Source: Diogma glabrata
Taxonomy: Eukaryota > Arthropoda > Insecta > Diptera > Cylindrotomidae
Assembly (NCBI GenBank): GCA_963693315.1
Contig: OY856188.1
Span: forward strand, 267,649,114-267,713,113
Direction of reading: 5' to 3'
Length of the DNA stretch: 64,000 nucleotides
In this document: in pieces, positions 36,678-47,554 of the stretch
How positions within the stretch are numbered: position 1 is the stretch's first letter
How the letters are laid out: every line of letters begins with the position of its first letter
The notes under the pieces: model-generated
What the model saw: the letters and a program-made list of their open reading frames with translations, nothing else
The model's database searches: none
What the model was told of the DNA's origin: nothing
Position numbers and translations under genes: made by a program

Positions 36678-36960
36678 TGTTACGTTTTTCCACCTTGCTT
36701 CGTGCGATTTGTTTCACTCAATTTGATAAACGCAATTCTCAAATCCTCTTCTGGGTTCAATCACTGATTAGTAAGGTATTATTAAGTATTCAAACCGCTA
36801 TTGTTCTACAACTACAGGAACACAATACTCATTTCTAGAATATTTTTACAATAGTTTCAGAAACTCTAACGGTTGAGTGTAAAAATACAATACAATAATA
36901 TATGTTTAATTTATGTTGATTTGAGTTTTCTGTTGTATTTCGTTATGATTTTGTTATAAT
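36678..36960 (-). repeat. Probable 5' LTR part of G4
   Basis: The element-sense end AAAAACGTAACA (36678) directly precedes a primer-binding-site-like TTGGTGAC sequence. The outer end could not be placed, since no matching second LTR was recognised at 28.5 kb. Confidence 0.4.
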
Positions 36961-37020
36961 ATAAAATTATTATTATTAAACGTATTTTTCGCGAAACTGC
37001 ATTTTTGAGATGGTCGACAT

Positions 37021-37161
37021 TAGTTGCATTTCATGAAATCGTGTGATCCGGATCCGCTTAAATTTTACATGCAAACTGAGATTTAAAAACAAAGTTGGAT
37101 CTGATTTTGTATGTAAAAAGTAAGCGGATCCGGATCACAAGGTTTCATGAAATGCAGCTAT
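37021..37161. mobile_element. Small foldback MITE with 34 bp arms
   Basis: GCATTTCATGAAATCGTGTG onward (37027-37060) pairs with 37122-37155, sharing GATCCGGATCCGCTT against AAGCGGATCCGGATC. The loop is about 61 bp. There is no coding content. The GC-rich arms stand out from the AT-rich background. Confidence 0.75.
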
Positions 37162-37786
37162 TATAACTCAAGTTCTACTCGAACGATTCACTTGAAATTT
37201 AATGGAAATTTTTGTTGTATATTTCTCTATAGTTTGGTTTTTGAATTTTTAATAGAAAAATTTTTTTAGTATTTTTAAAAAATTCGGAAAAAACACGAAC
37301 AAAAAATTTTTTCAAATCGTCGCCATTTTGTAAAAAAATTTTTTTTTCCAAGTCTTTTCCAAAGAAGAATTTTTAAAATTTGTTTATTTCAAAACACTAC
37401 AATGGCTGAAAACATGTCGACCAGGATGCACCCTTTTTTAACAGCCCCCACTTCGCCAGCCAATATAATTTCTCGAAGTTTTTCTATTTTTTTATCTTAC
37501 TCTACAAAACACCTAAAATTAAGGTCTTTAGACCAGAATAATAACCCCTTTAAAATTTTATTTTTGTTTAATTTTATCGTCACACTAATAAAACTGAAAT
37601 AAATCACATTTAAATTCACACATCTTACAGAAACTGATATACTTATCTTGATCCTTCGTTTAAGGGCCGCTTGTATGTTTACACTTGCAGATAATTTGTA
37701 TTTTTTTATTTCCTGTCAGTTCTTCAATTGTTTTTAATAAATCATTCACAATGTGATGAAAATAAATTGCATGCAAAGAGTTCAAA

Positions 37787-37923
37787 ATAGTATATTAAGA
37801 AACTAGCTTCATAATCGACGATTTTATCGCACGCAATCTGTTTAGAAAACAACCCGCGCAGCGGGGAGTTTTCTAAAGGATAAGTGCGATAAAACGTCTT
37901 ATGAAACGAGTTTTTTATACTAT
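37787..37923. mobile_element. Small foldback MITE, ~137 bp
   Basis: The left arm starts ATAGTATATTAAGAAACTAG at 37787 and contains GATTTTATCGCAC. The right arm contains GTGCGATAAAACGTCTTATG and ends TTTTATACTAT. The centre holds the GC-rich CAACCCGCGCAGCGGGGAG. The arms are imperfect, with one side having a few extra bases. Confidence 0.7.
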
Positions 37924-38133
37924 ATTTTTTATTTTGCATTTTTTGTCTTGAAATTTTAAAAAATGTGTATTTTATTAAAAAATAGTCAATTTGAAATTTT
38001 GTTATTATTACTAATTATTTTAATTAATTCAAATATTTAACAGTAATTTAGATATTCTGATTAATTTTATTTACATAATTATTCGTTTTAATGTTTAATG
38101 ACGTTTGTATGACCAATGTGACCAACCTAGAAA

Positions 38134-38212
38134 GACAAAACTTTTGCGTATCGTCATGGAACCCATTTCGATACGCATTTGGGTATCGAAATGGCTTTAT
38201 TTTAGACGCAAA
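38134..38212. repeat. Foldback with inner 12 bp hairpin
   Basis: CCATTTCGATAC (38163-38174) pairs perfectly with GTATCGAAATGG (38183-38194). Outer TTTTGCGT and ACGCAAAA segments extend the symmetry. It is probably a short MITE. Confidence 0.55.
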
Positions 38213-38214
38213 AT

Positions 38215-39090
38215 AGAAAAAATAATTTAAATTATCAGCTTGAAAATTTATTACAAAATATTTGATACAAATTAACTTAACTAATATTTTTATGAAATTA
38301 ATTTTTCCGACACAAGTTTTACAATTATTGTTGTTCCTCGGTCAATGGTAGCATACGGCACCACTTAATTACTAAATATTACATAATTGTGTTGGAAAAA
38401 GAAATTCAAAACGAAACCCAACACCTCGATAAATAAAGACCCCGAGTTAAAAGACGAAAATAACCGACAAATTTGTCATTTTGACTCAAAATTTATTTTA
38501 AGTGGGTTGGGCTTTGATGCTTTATAAAATAGCACTATGAACGTATAACAGTTCAAACAATATAACAGATAATCAGCTATTCTTAAACAACTGCCTCAAC
38601 TTTTGATATAAATTAAAATATCAAAGCCAGGCACCTTTATTTTTTATTCTTAGCTCAATCCTTTATTATCCGTGGTATTGTATTTATTGTTCACATGATC
38701 ATCAACTGAGAATTACTTCAAGGTGTAAAACTATTCATAATCTTATTTAAAGTCACCTGTATGTAATTCAGTGCACAAATTAAAACGATGTTTATAATTA
38801 GAACGTGTTAAGTAGATTGTATAAAAAATATTATTGCTTACATACAAATATTGAATTTGGTAAACATAAATTATGTTCAATGGACGAAAATTGGGAATTT
38901 TATGTACCCTAATACCTACAAAAATATTTTTTGTTTTTTAAATAATGATAATAGTTCGAATATTATATTGAATTAATTTTATATATCAAAAGCACTTCAA
39001 GTGTAACGCACCAAAAATAATTTAGAAAAAAAAACAATTACTAACTAAAAGCTATCAGTAAAGATTTAATTAGAAATAAGTAGTGTTCAG
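38215..39090 (-). other. Probable 3' UTR and downstream flank of the TGN38/KCT2-like gene
   Basis: The sequence after the stop codon is AT-rich. Minus-strand AATAAA hexamers occur at 38688-38683, 38667-38662 and 38641-38636 and could serve as poly(A) signals. That would give a 3' UTR of roughly 400-450 bases. No other gene is seen. Confidence 0.35.
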
Positions 39091-40139
39091 TTAATAAATA
39101 ATTTGTGTTGTTCTTCCGCTTGCATTTGATGTGATTGCTTCTTCTAAATTTGAATCTAGTTTACGATAAGCCGCTGTATGTTTTTTTCTTCCCAATCCAC
39201 CACCCCGACCAGAGCTTGAAGATCTTCTTCCTTCTAGTACTAAAGCCAGAACTTTGGTTTTATTGTGATAAAATACATATCCAAAAACGCATACAAACAT
39301 TATGAACATGAAATAGGTGAAAAAGTTTGAATCAGTTTCTTGAACAAACGGATCAACATTTATATTCTCTTTGAACGGAAGGGATTCAACGTTTAGATTA
39401 TCTTTAATAACTTTAATTGGATTTTGTTGAATTTTTTCAATATTTTTACTTCCAGTTTCGGGATCTTCCGGATCGTTGTTATAGTCTTCTCCCTCTTCAT
39501 CAGTTTCTTGAGTGTTATCTTGATTTTCAATAAAGGCAGGATCTTGTGATTCATCAGCAGTATTAGCCTCCGGAGTAACAGCTACGTTTGTGGGAGATGT
39601 TGATAATTCACCTTTAGGAGCTACATTCGTTGGTAATGTTTTAGATGTTTGGTTTTTTGTTGCATTGTTTGGGTTTGTTACGGTCTTGTTTGACGATGTT
39701 TGAGAGGTTTGAGCCGGTAATTCTGTTTTTTGGGGGGTTTGATTTTCTAATTGTGGTTTCAGTACTAAACCGGTACTTGATACCTTTTGATCAGTTTCGG
39801 TATGTGTTTGAACATCATGTGGGTCTTTAGCCGTTGTATTACTATTTGTTTGAGTGATTTCTCCCTTGGGTTTTTTTGGTTGATTAGGGGTTGGAGCAAC
39901 ATTTGTTATATTCAAACCCGAATTCTCTAACATGTTTTCAAGTGATGCTTTAGGTCCAGCTTTATTTTCCTCTACATACTTGTATCCCCAAGCAATTAAT
40001 ATGCAAATTGGTGAAATCGACATTTTGGTGGAGCTAAAGTCTACATCAATGCAATATTTTGGACAAAGCAAGTTGTTGTTACGGAAAAATTGATGCAATG
40101 TTCGAACGCTTTCGGTTGTTTCTGGAAAAGTTGAATTTT
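39091..40139 (-). CDS. Exon 2 of a TGN38/KCT2-like type I membrane protein
   Basis: This exon completes a 477-residue protein begun in exon 1. The acceptor is TTTATACTTTCAG with the last intron base at 40140. The first two exon bases complete a Glu codon started by exon 1. Residues ~143-185 hold a Cys-bearing segment (LLCPKYC) and a hydrophobic stretch. Residues ~190-335 are a low-complexity Thr/Asn/Pro/Gln linker with NVAP repeats and many N-x-S/T sites. Residues ~335-360 are acidic. Residues ~401-420 are the membrane span (FFTYFMFIMFVCVFGYVFY). The YHNK-T/K-KVLALVLEGRRS start of the tail closely resembles TGN38/46. YRKL (453-456) is a Y-x-x-hydrophobic sorting motif, and the LDSNLEEAI end resembles KCT2. 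It likely cycles between trans-Golgi and the surface; this is inferred from the family. Stop at 39093-39091. Confidence 0.88.
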
Positions 40140-40339
40140 CTGAAAGTATAAATACACATAATTGTTATAGATAACATTTTCCATAGAGACCGGCTATTCC
40201 ATCCCAGTCAAACTTATGCAATTAAAACTAATGCAGTTGTGTAGAAGTTGAATCTGTTTAAGTTCGTGCATGGGGTATAATTTGCTTTTCAACCATTCAA
40301 GAACCCATAAAAAAATTTAGAAATATTTTAATTTTCATT

Positions 40340-40907
40340 TAGTCCCTGGGCCTTCACCTACATAATTTTGTGATTACCACATATTTTATACTTCGTGATG
40401 CGCCTGTCCTTGACGAGCCTGAAAACATTTGTTCTATGATTTTTCTCAAATCGGCCGCTTTTGCGTTCGGCAAGCTCCGAAAAATGCCGATTGCCCACGA
40501 TCTTGTAAATTTGCTACCACATTTATTTTTTTTGATTGTGGAGGTTGGAAATTTGTTTTAGAATACGAGGGTAAGCTTGTCCGACCAAAATGTGTTTGCT
40601 ATTGTCGAGTCCGACAACTGACATTTTGGATGTTTGGGTTGTCGGACTAGACAATAGCAGACAAATTTTTGTCGGACAAGGTTACCCTTGTGTTCTAAAT
40701 CAAATTTCCAACCCCCATAGTTAAAAAAAAACAAAAATTTACAAGATCGCGGGCAATCGGCATTTTTCGGAGCTTGCCGAAAGCAAAAGCGGCCGATTTG
40801 AAAAAAATCGCAGAACAAATGTTTTCGGGCTCGTCAAGGACAGGCGCAACACGAAGTATAAAATATGTGGTAATCACAAAATTATGTAGGTGAAGGCCCA
40901 GGGACTA
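40340..40907. mobile_element. 568 bp foldback element in the intron, near the exon 2 acceptor
   Basis: Two ~280 bp arms in inverted orientation (40340-40618 and 40638-40907) are separated by about 19 bases. Terminal sequence TAGTCCCTGGGCCTTCACC is mirrored at the right end. A 3 bp ATT (40337-40339 and 40908-40910) flanks it as a possible target duplication, which would fit a PIF/Harbinger-like MITE. Arms are highly similar, so the insertion is relatively young. Its left edge is about 200 bp upstream of the acceptor at 40140. Frames on both strands are mirror images and not genes. Confidence 0.88.
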
Positions 40908-41235
40908 ATTGGAAACGAACTAAAAACTAAATAAAAAATAAATTTTATACATCAGATTAGTATTTGAATGGTAGTTTTCTTAAGCTACATGTAACTCTCT
41001 TAAGTAATTTTTGATGTTATCATAAAATGTTTAATATCAAACGCTTATTGGAAAGATGCTACAAAAATAATTGACAATTCAATTACTCAAAATCCAAGCG
41101 AAGTAAAAGTGCGTAATAAACACAATTTATCCTATGAATTCACAAAAAAATTAAATACAAAAACCCCCAAAACAAATGCAATTTAGAATTGGTGAAGTTT
41201 CAATTAGAAATCATCTGAACATTAAAATTAAAATC

Positions 41236-41315
41236 GCTGTGTCTGAGCGTGTAAGACACCAGCAATTGAACTATAGTGTCTCTGATCAGTGTGAGTTCAA
41301 TCCCAACACGAAACA
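41236..41315 (+). mobile_element. tRNA-like SINE head or tRNA pseudogene
   Basis: GTCTGAGCGTGTAAGACACC resembles the A-box region of tRNA-Ser/Leu. GAGTTCAATCCCAACAC, ~45 bases later, resembles a B box (GGTTCGAATCC). The extra length between boxes fits a long-variable-arm tRNA. The cloverleaf stems are poor, so a SINE head or decayed pseudogene is more likely than a working tRNA. Confidence 0.45.
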
Positions 41316-41319
41316 CACA

Positions 41320-43326
41320 AAAAATTTCTAAAGTATTTTTCCTAAAAGAAAATGAAAAACGATTTTGAACTCCAATAGTTACTTAAGCTTTAATCACTCA
41401 CAAAAATCTTCCCAAAACAATGTTCGCATTAAATAAGGAGATATAGGCTAATTCGTAGTAAAATGGATAAATTAGTGACAGTGGTGGGATTTTTAGGTTT
41501 CAAAATGAACCAGTTCCAAAACTAAAAAAGGAAATTGATCAAACAAATTATTGTATTACGGTTTCGAGAAACTATGGAAACATACGGAATAGTGGTAGAG
41601 TTGCTACATCGGCTCTTGCAACGTTCGATTGATTCTAGTCTAAGTATTCCGTCCTGACCTTGTTGCTAAAAAAAAGAGCTATGGATTTGTTAAAGTATGA
41701 TGTAATATTTCCATTTTCACCGACTGTCACGTTGAAATTAACGTTCTGCTCAGACCTAATCACATCGAGAATAGGATCGAATTGTCTTTCATCTCTTAAT
41801 TAGAATTCAGAAGACCGATCCCTTCACCATCTACCTGAACGTAAAGATATATGATATAATACGGAATTTGAAAACCGATGAACTCACGCGACAAAATATC
41901 TCTTATCCCATCTTATTAATCATGGCTAGTTAGGAAATACAGCTGGCTACAAGCAAACAACTCCGGATAAATGAGAGAAAACCAAGCAGACCTGATCTGA
42001 ACTGAATCCCCTCGATCCACTAATATTAACGACTGAACGAGATGTTAGCATGTTCGCAGGCGTCGTCATTGGGAATTTTCTTAGTGGGAAACATAAAACA
42101 GTAATCACACGATTACGGTTACAACTGCAATGAAGAGAAGAACTGTGAGATTTGCAAGAAAACAAGAGCTGGTCACCACAAAATCAATCACGCTCATGAA
42201 TATAAAATTCTACTACGCTTGGAAGCATTCGGTGATACAGAAATGATGTGTACTAAGTTAGCTGATCAGTAGATTATCGTTTTTGAAAAGGTAAGAGAAA
42301 GCTTAAAAACAGCGGATAAAAATATCGTAAGGCATTCAACCTTCGTTCTTGACCTATAAGCTATAGTCCGGGCGACACAGTATTTTATAGGCTTTATCAA
42401 AAGAGCAACGCGGGATGTAAATTTGTCGCTAAGCTGCACCATTTTTCGCAAAAGCTATTGTTATGTCGAAAGTGAGGGGTGCAAATTATGTTTTGGAAAA
42501 CGAATCAAGTAAGAAGCTGGATATCTTCAATGCGAAAGATATTCATCTATGATTTCAAACGAAGTCTTTAAAATAAAAGTTAGTTAATTCGATTTAAGCC
42601 TAAAACCATTTGTTGGTTACACTACTAAAACTGAAAAAACAAATAAACAAAAACTTTGAATGAGTCTACAGCTCTATCATAAGATAATTAGCTTCTGATG
42701 GACCTGCCTTGTAACGATGTGAAAACTTACTTTGAATATTAATACAAATGTCAGCCATAGAGGACTACACTTAAAATAACAAGAGAGATCACATTTTATT
42801 GGCAATGTCAGTGAGATATCAAGAGCAAAGGTGATATGCTAGGGGTGCTGGCAGATAAACTCGATTCAGACAACGGTAGCACCCTCAATCTTAGCTGTGG
42901 AATGCTCAATTGCTTGCTCAAAAATGAAAAACCCCTGGTTAGTATTTTAGTATTCATTTTATTTTGAAGGCAAAACAGAAGGGCCTGAATTAAAAGAGAC
43001 TGAATCATTACAGTGATTGTTGAACTACATTTCTCAAGTGATTTAGACACCGTTGGCAACAGCAATTGCTCGAGCTACTCAACTCGACACTACTACAAAT
43101 GGTTAGAAGATGGCGGTTTCCAAAACGTTGGGTTTTCGGCACCGCAACTCCCGGAAGAAAGTGGCCAACGATCGGTAACATCCGGTATATCGTTCCGTTC
43201 AAGCGCTTTTCCTGCTAAAGGAGCGACCCATTTCAGTAAGGCTGCTTCTCTACATAGTTGGAATAGAAATCATCCCAGGTCCACAAACAGTATGGTACTG
43301 CTCGATATACAAACACACAATCAGTC
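41320..43326. other. Unresolved repeat-derived intron sequence
   Basis: Balanced-composition blocks at 41.6-42.5 kb and 42.95-43.3 kb suggest old transposon coding sequence. No motif was secure. Around 42080-42200 a plus-strand Cys/His pattern (NCEICKK, then AGHH) could be the end of a LINE ORF2. At 42790-42900 sits another copy of the dispersed module seen at 27160. Confidence 0.35.
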
Positions 43327-43561
43327 TGTTGAGATATACGCCATCTACATGTTAAACTAATAAACATCATGACTGTCAATTTCTGATCCCCACTAAAGAA
43401 GCTGATATCCATTGTTGACTTGTATATTAAAATGCAATTTATAATAAAATATACTCAGCCTTCGGTTGGCTCTTGTTTAATAACTAAATAAACAGTGTTG
43501 TTATTTGTAACTAAAGTCTGTCTTTATTTTTCAATTTTCATTACTTAAATCATCCACAACA
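43327..43561 (+). repeat. 5' LTR of the Mag-like element
   Basis: Starts TGTTGAGATATACGCC and ends CATCCACAACA before the primer binding site. It differs from the 3' LTR by several substitutions and small indels, so this insertion is clearly older than the CsRn1-type one. Confidence 0.85.
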
Positions 43562-43617
43562 TTGGCGACGAAATTGAAGAATCTACAAAGTGCATTTTTA
43601 TTCTAATCGACATCAAA

Positions 43618-44225
43618 AATGGAAAAATTAATGGAAGTTTTGGTAAATCAAAATCAACAATTCATGAAATAGATGATGACCGAACAACGGGAGTGGTTGA
43701 TGAATAAACAAAGCAATAGAAGATGTAATCAATGAACAGCAACAGAAGTCCATTCATATACCGGCATTTGCATCATACGATAAAACAAAGCATAAATCAT
43801 TTAGTGCGTATATATCTTTGTTGTTGGAGCATTTCAAAGCTTATCATGTGATTAATGAAGATGATAAAAAGTCGTATTTTTATCGTGGAATAGTGACACA
43901 ACTGATTTGTTTGAATTAATTGAAAAGTTGATAACAAATTTAGCTACGATAAAATTTGAAGACTTGGTGAAAAAATTAAAATAGCATTTCACATCGAAAA
44001 CACACGTTCTCACTGCACGTTTCAAGTTTTTTCAGTGTAAAATGCAAGAGACAGAAATATGTTAAACGGATAACGGAACTTCGTGTATTGCTTGTGATTG
44101 TTTATTCGTGTGTGATAGTCAGACGTGTGATCAGACATATGTTGATTGTCTCATACGGGATATTATTGTGTTAAATACACCGTATGATGCTGTGCGCACT
44201 AGGATGACCCTTAGGTTGCTCTAGA
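43618..44225 (+). pseudogene. Mag-like Gag remnant
   Basis: Begins MEKLMEVLVNQNQQFMK at 43618 and soon meets a stop. Then a segment with IPAFASYD and LLLEHFKAYHVI is the typical start of the capsid-like domain in this clade. Frameshifts follow from 43900. It ends near a segment resembling the Gag C-terminus at 44120-44220, just before an inserted MITE. Confidence 0.65.
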
Positions 44226-44238
44226 ATTTTTTTTTTCA

Positions 44239-44482
44239 TTGTACAGTTTGCGGAACTCCCCCCCCCCCCCCCCTCCAACCCCCATTTCGTGGCAATACCC
44301 ATAAAAATATTATTTGCAAAATTTGAAATCAATCGTTCAATTTTAAGCCGTGCCCCTGGGCACTTGCAGTTTCAATGGCAATTTAAGTGGCTGGGGGCAC
44401 GCCTTAGAATTGAACGATTGATCTCAAATTTTCAAATAATATTTTTATGGGTATTGACACGAAATGGGAGGGTGTCGTACAA
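44239..44482. mobile_element. MITE with ~85 bp inverted repeats inside the Mag-like element
   Basis: The left arm (CCATTTCGTGGCAATACCCA at 44282, through ATTGAACGAT-type sequence to GTGCCCC at 44361) is mirrored on the right (GGGGCACGCC at 44394 through GGGTATTGACACGAAATGGG at 44471). The outer edges show ATTGTAC and GTACAA. The left side carries a run of more than 12 C residues at 44258-44271 that is absent from the right arm. No coding frame. It sits between gag and protease of the host retrotransposon. Confidence 0.82.
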
Positions 44483-44526
44483 AAAATTAAAATTATTTTT
44501 TTTTAAGGTTCAGACAAGAGAGACTT

Positions 44527-45737
44527 TGTTTCTTTAAGTGGACGGTTGAGGTTAATGGAAATAATTGCGAATTTCAATTGGGTACAGGTGCACGTGTTCA
44601 ATGGTGGGAACCGGAGGTTATGTTAACTTCGGATGTCCCCCAATAACCAAATGTGATCAAATTCTGTTGGCGTATGGTAAAACGAAAGTACCAGTTCGTC
44701 GAAATACTGAAGTGAAGGTGAAATTTGGAATAAAATGTGCCAAGGTGCTTTTACTGGTAACTGAATGTAAATAGGGAGCAAATATTTTCGGGTTAGATTG
44801 GTTTGACATTTTCAACATCAAGCTAGTACACACTGCAAATGATGAAGTGAAAGTTGTAACCCTAGATGAAAGAGATTCGGCTATAGAAAACCTGTGTTGT
44901 AAGTATAAACCCATTTTTGATGACAAACTGGATGTATTAAATTAAATGGATGTACTAAATTAATATTAAAGGAAAATGCTATTCCTAAATTTTTTAAGCC
45001 AAGACCTGTGCCATTTGCTTTGCAAGATGTAGTTAAAGCAGAGCTGGATAGATTGGTTGAGGCTAGGGTGCTCAAGTCGGATGAATACAGTGAATGGGCA
45101 GTCCCCATTGTGGTAGTGCCAAAATCAAGTGGAGCCGTAAGAATTTGTGGCGGTTTTAAAGTTGGAGTCAACTCACAACTTTGTACTGAACAATGCCCCA
45201 TACCACGGGTGGAAGACTTGTTCCAACGTCTTCAAAATGGACAGTAGTTCTCAAAAATGGATTTAACTGATGCCTATTTTCAGATTCCTTTAAGTGAAGA
45301 TTCCAAGAAACGGGTCACCATAAAGACACCACATGGACTGTATGAATATCAGAGCCTACCGTTTGGAATAGCAAGCGCGTTTTATGGAACCATTGATAGT
45401 TGGAATCCCTAATTGTACATGTTATTTGGATGACGTCATAGTTACAGGAGCAAATATAGAACAACATTTAAAAAATTTCGAAACAGTTTTTGAACGCCTT
45501 CTCAAAGCAAATCTTCGATGTAAACTGGGAAAATGCTCGTTCTTACACAAAGAAGTAGCTTACTTAGGCCATATAATTTCGGGAAAAAGCTTTCGACTAT
45601 CAGATGTTGGCCTCAAAGCTATTCAAGAACTACTAAAACCACAAAACTTAAAGGAATTGAAATCATTCATCGGTAAGGTAAACTATTATAATAAGTTTAT
45701 TCCAAACCTTTTTACAAATTTCAGCACCACTGAATGA
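44527..45737 (+). pseudogene. Mag-like protease and reverse transcriptase remnant
   Basis: The protease region starts near 44535 with FQLGTGARV (active-site D-T-G changed to G-T-G) and ends with a GLDWFDIF-like segment at 44800, across frame breaks. RT starts near 44985 with RPVPFALQDVVKAEL and continues to ARVLKSDEYSEWAVPIVVVPK and KMDLTDAYFQIPL (45250, after a stop at 45247). A small deletion follows at about 45380. The next frame (45384-45737) contains CYLDDVIVTG with the catalytic Asp pair, YLGHIISG and FIGKVNYYNKFIPNL. Confidence 0.85.
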
Positions 45738-46236
45738 ACTAAGAGAAAAAGATGTTCAGTTCAAATGGACTTCAACACAGGAGCAGGCTTTTTGTAAACT
45801 GAAAGAGCTTATTGTACACGCTAGTTTGTCGAACTATAATGAAAAATATTCAATTGTTTTGGCTACGGATGCATCCAGTCACGGAATTGGTGTTGTTTTG
45901 TCGAATATTCCTCCCGGTGGGGCTGAACATCCAAGCGCTATGCATCCAAAACAATGACAGAAACACAATTGCGTTACAACGAGATAGAGAAAGAGGCATT
46001 ATCAATCATATTCGGTTGCAAGAAATTTCATCAATACCTGTATGGCAGGAAGTTCATGCTGTTAACAGATCATAAACCACTGGTTACTTTGCTTGTACCC
46101 CAATAAACAATTACCGGTGATGACTGCTCAACGGTTACAGGGCTGGGTCATAATCTTGATGGGTTACAATTATGAAGTTCGGTATCGTGAAACGTTAAAC
46201 CACGCAAATGCCAGATGCCTGTTTCGACAAAGAGAA
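45738..46236 (+). pseudogene. Mag-like RNase H remnant
   Basis: Reads LNELREKDVQFKW, then LATDASSHGIGVVLS with the first RNase H Asp, a frame break near 45950, a GSSCC/LTDHKPL-like region at 46050-46090, and the RLQGW and MGYNYEVRYR tether ending at 46236. Stops interrupt it several times. Confidence 0.78.
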
Positions 46237-46514
46237 TGAATGTCATTAAATTTCCACGCAATGCAATGTGACATTCAAATAAACGATTTTCCAACTGATT
46301 CGCAAACTATTCAACAAAATACAATGAATGATCCGATTTTATACAAAGTAGCTGAGTATGTTAATCGCGGTTGGCCAGAACACTGGTCAAAATCATCAGA
46401 ATTCACACCATATTTTAAACGAAAAGATTCTATTACCATTCACACTAATATTATATTATTACAGACAGATCACTTGCGAGTTATAATTCCCAGCGCACTT
46501 CACCAACGTGTTAC

Positions 46515-47424
46515 ATGAAGGTCAATGGGGAATGGTCAGGATGAGGCAAATGGCCAGGAAGTACTGTTGGTGACCCACCCTGGGTAGAGGCATTGAAAAT
46601 ACCGTGAGACACTGCGCTGTTTGTCAACTAAATGCTTCAAATCCAATCGTATGAAAATTGGCCTACATCAATAAAGCCGTGGGAGAGAGTACATTTAGAC
46701 TATGCTGGTCCATTCCTTAGAAGTATGTGGCGTATCTGCGTAGACGCAATCTCTAAATATCGGTATGTCACACTAATTTCAAACATCACGACCACGTCAA
46801 CTAGTCACACGCTTCAAACTGTTCACCATTGAGGGTTTATCTGATATTATCGTTAGCGATAACGGTCCATCGTTCACATCCAACGAGTTTCAATTGTTCT
46901 GCATATCGCACGGAATCACACATCTCACCATTTCACACACAGCACCATTTCATCCCGCATCAAATGGAGAGGCAGAACGTTTCGTTAGAACGTTTAGAGA
47001 AGCTACGACCACGAACTTGCAAGATTCGAATACCACTGATCATACATTGATGAAATTCCTGAGTACCTACCGATTTTATTATAATGCTAAGGGTGATGTT
47101 CCTGCTAAATTACTTCATGGGCGTCAACCCAAAACATTATCATTGATGTTGCCACGCAAATTGGAATGCTGTGCAGCCAGTCAGCCAACCGTCAGACGTC
47201 CAACTACAAAATTTGATACTGGTGATACAGTTTATGCGCGAAACACTGGAAACGGAAAGAGACATCAGAACCAAATACTTCAACGATTCGAAGGCGAGTT
47301 CCATACCGATGAAAGTCAAGTAGAAAATCAGCAAGCAGATGAAGCTATTCCCAAAAGTTCAACAAATACGAATCCACCGGGAACTCCTTCAAACAACACA
47401 ATCACTCCATCTCAAGATAAGTAG
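46515..47424 (+). pseudogene. Mag-like integrase remnant
   Basis: Zinc-binding remnants at 46515-46635 end in HCAVCQLN. The catalytic core follows with WERVHLDYAGPF (first Asp), an IVSDNGPSF-type second Asp (46850, in a shifted frame) and HPASNGEAERFVRTF (catalytic Glu, 46950-46990). A long clean frame from 46894 to 47424 covers the rest of the core, a C-terminal DTGDTVYARN barrel segment and a Pro/Thr/Asn-rich tail. Confidence 0.82.
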
Positions 47425-47554
47425 CCGTTTTGTCACCATCACCAGTCGCTCGTCAGTCACCGTCAATACTGCGACGTTCAAAGAGGGTCAGGACGCCAAA
47501 AGTTCAATTTGACCTCTGAGGGTTCTGAAAGCCAAAAACTTTGAATGGGAGAAA

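Larger units (their letters stand above)
28860..36683 (-). mobile_element. Old Gypsy element with SAP-domain Gag (G4), split by two nested insertions
   Basis: Reading right to left, a probable 5' LTR end lies at 36678 and is followed by a primer-binding-site-like TTGGTGACATCGG (minus strand, 36677-36665). Then come a SAP motif (36630-36521), a coiled Gln/Asn-rich region (36400-36240 and 35714-35521), a Gag core (30011-29780), two decayed zinc knuckles (29600-29420) and protease-like sequence (29300-28990). A tandem-repeat MITE at 35717-36240 and a young CsRn1-type element at 30012-35520 interrupt it. Sense continues on both sides of each insertion. RT, RNase H and integrase were not found. 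Confidence 0.7.

Noticed and set aside
39645..39830. Plus-strand frame opposite exon 2
   Set aside because: Shadow of the low-complexity Thr/Asn linker on the other strand.
40370..40877. Paired open frames on both strands with near-identical proteins
   Set aside because: They are mirror readings of one foldback element and not genes.
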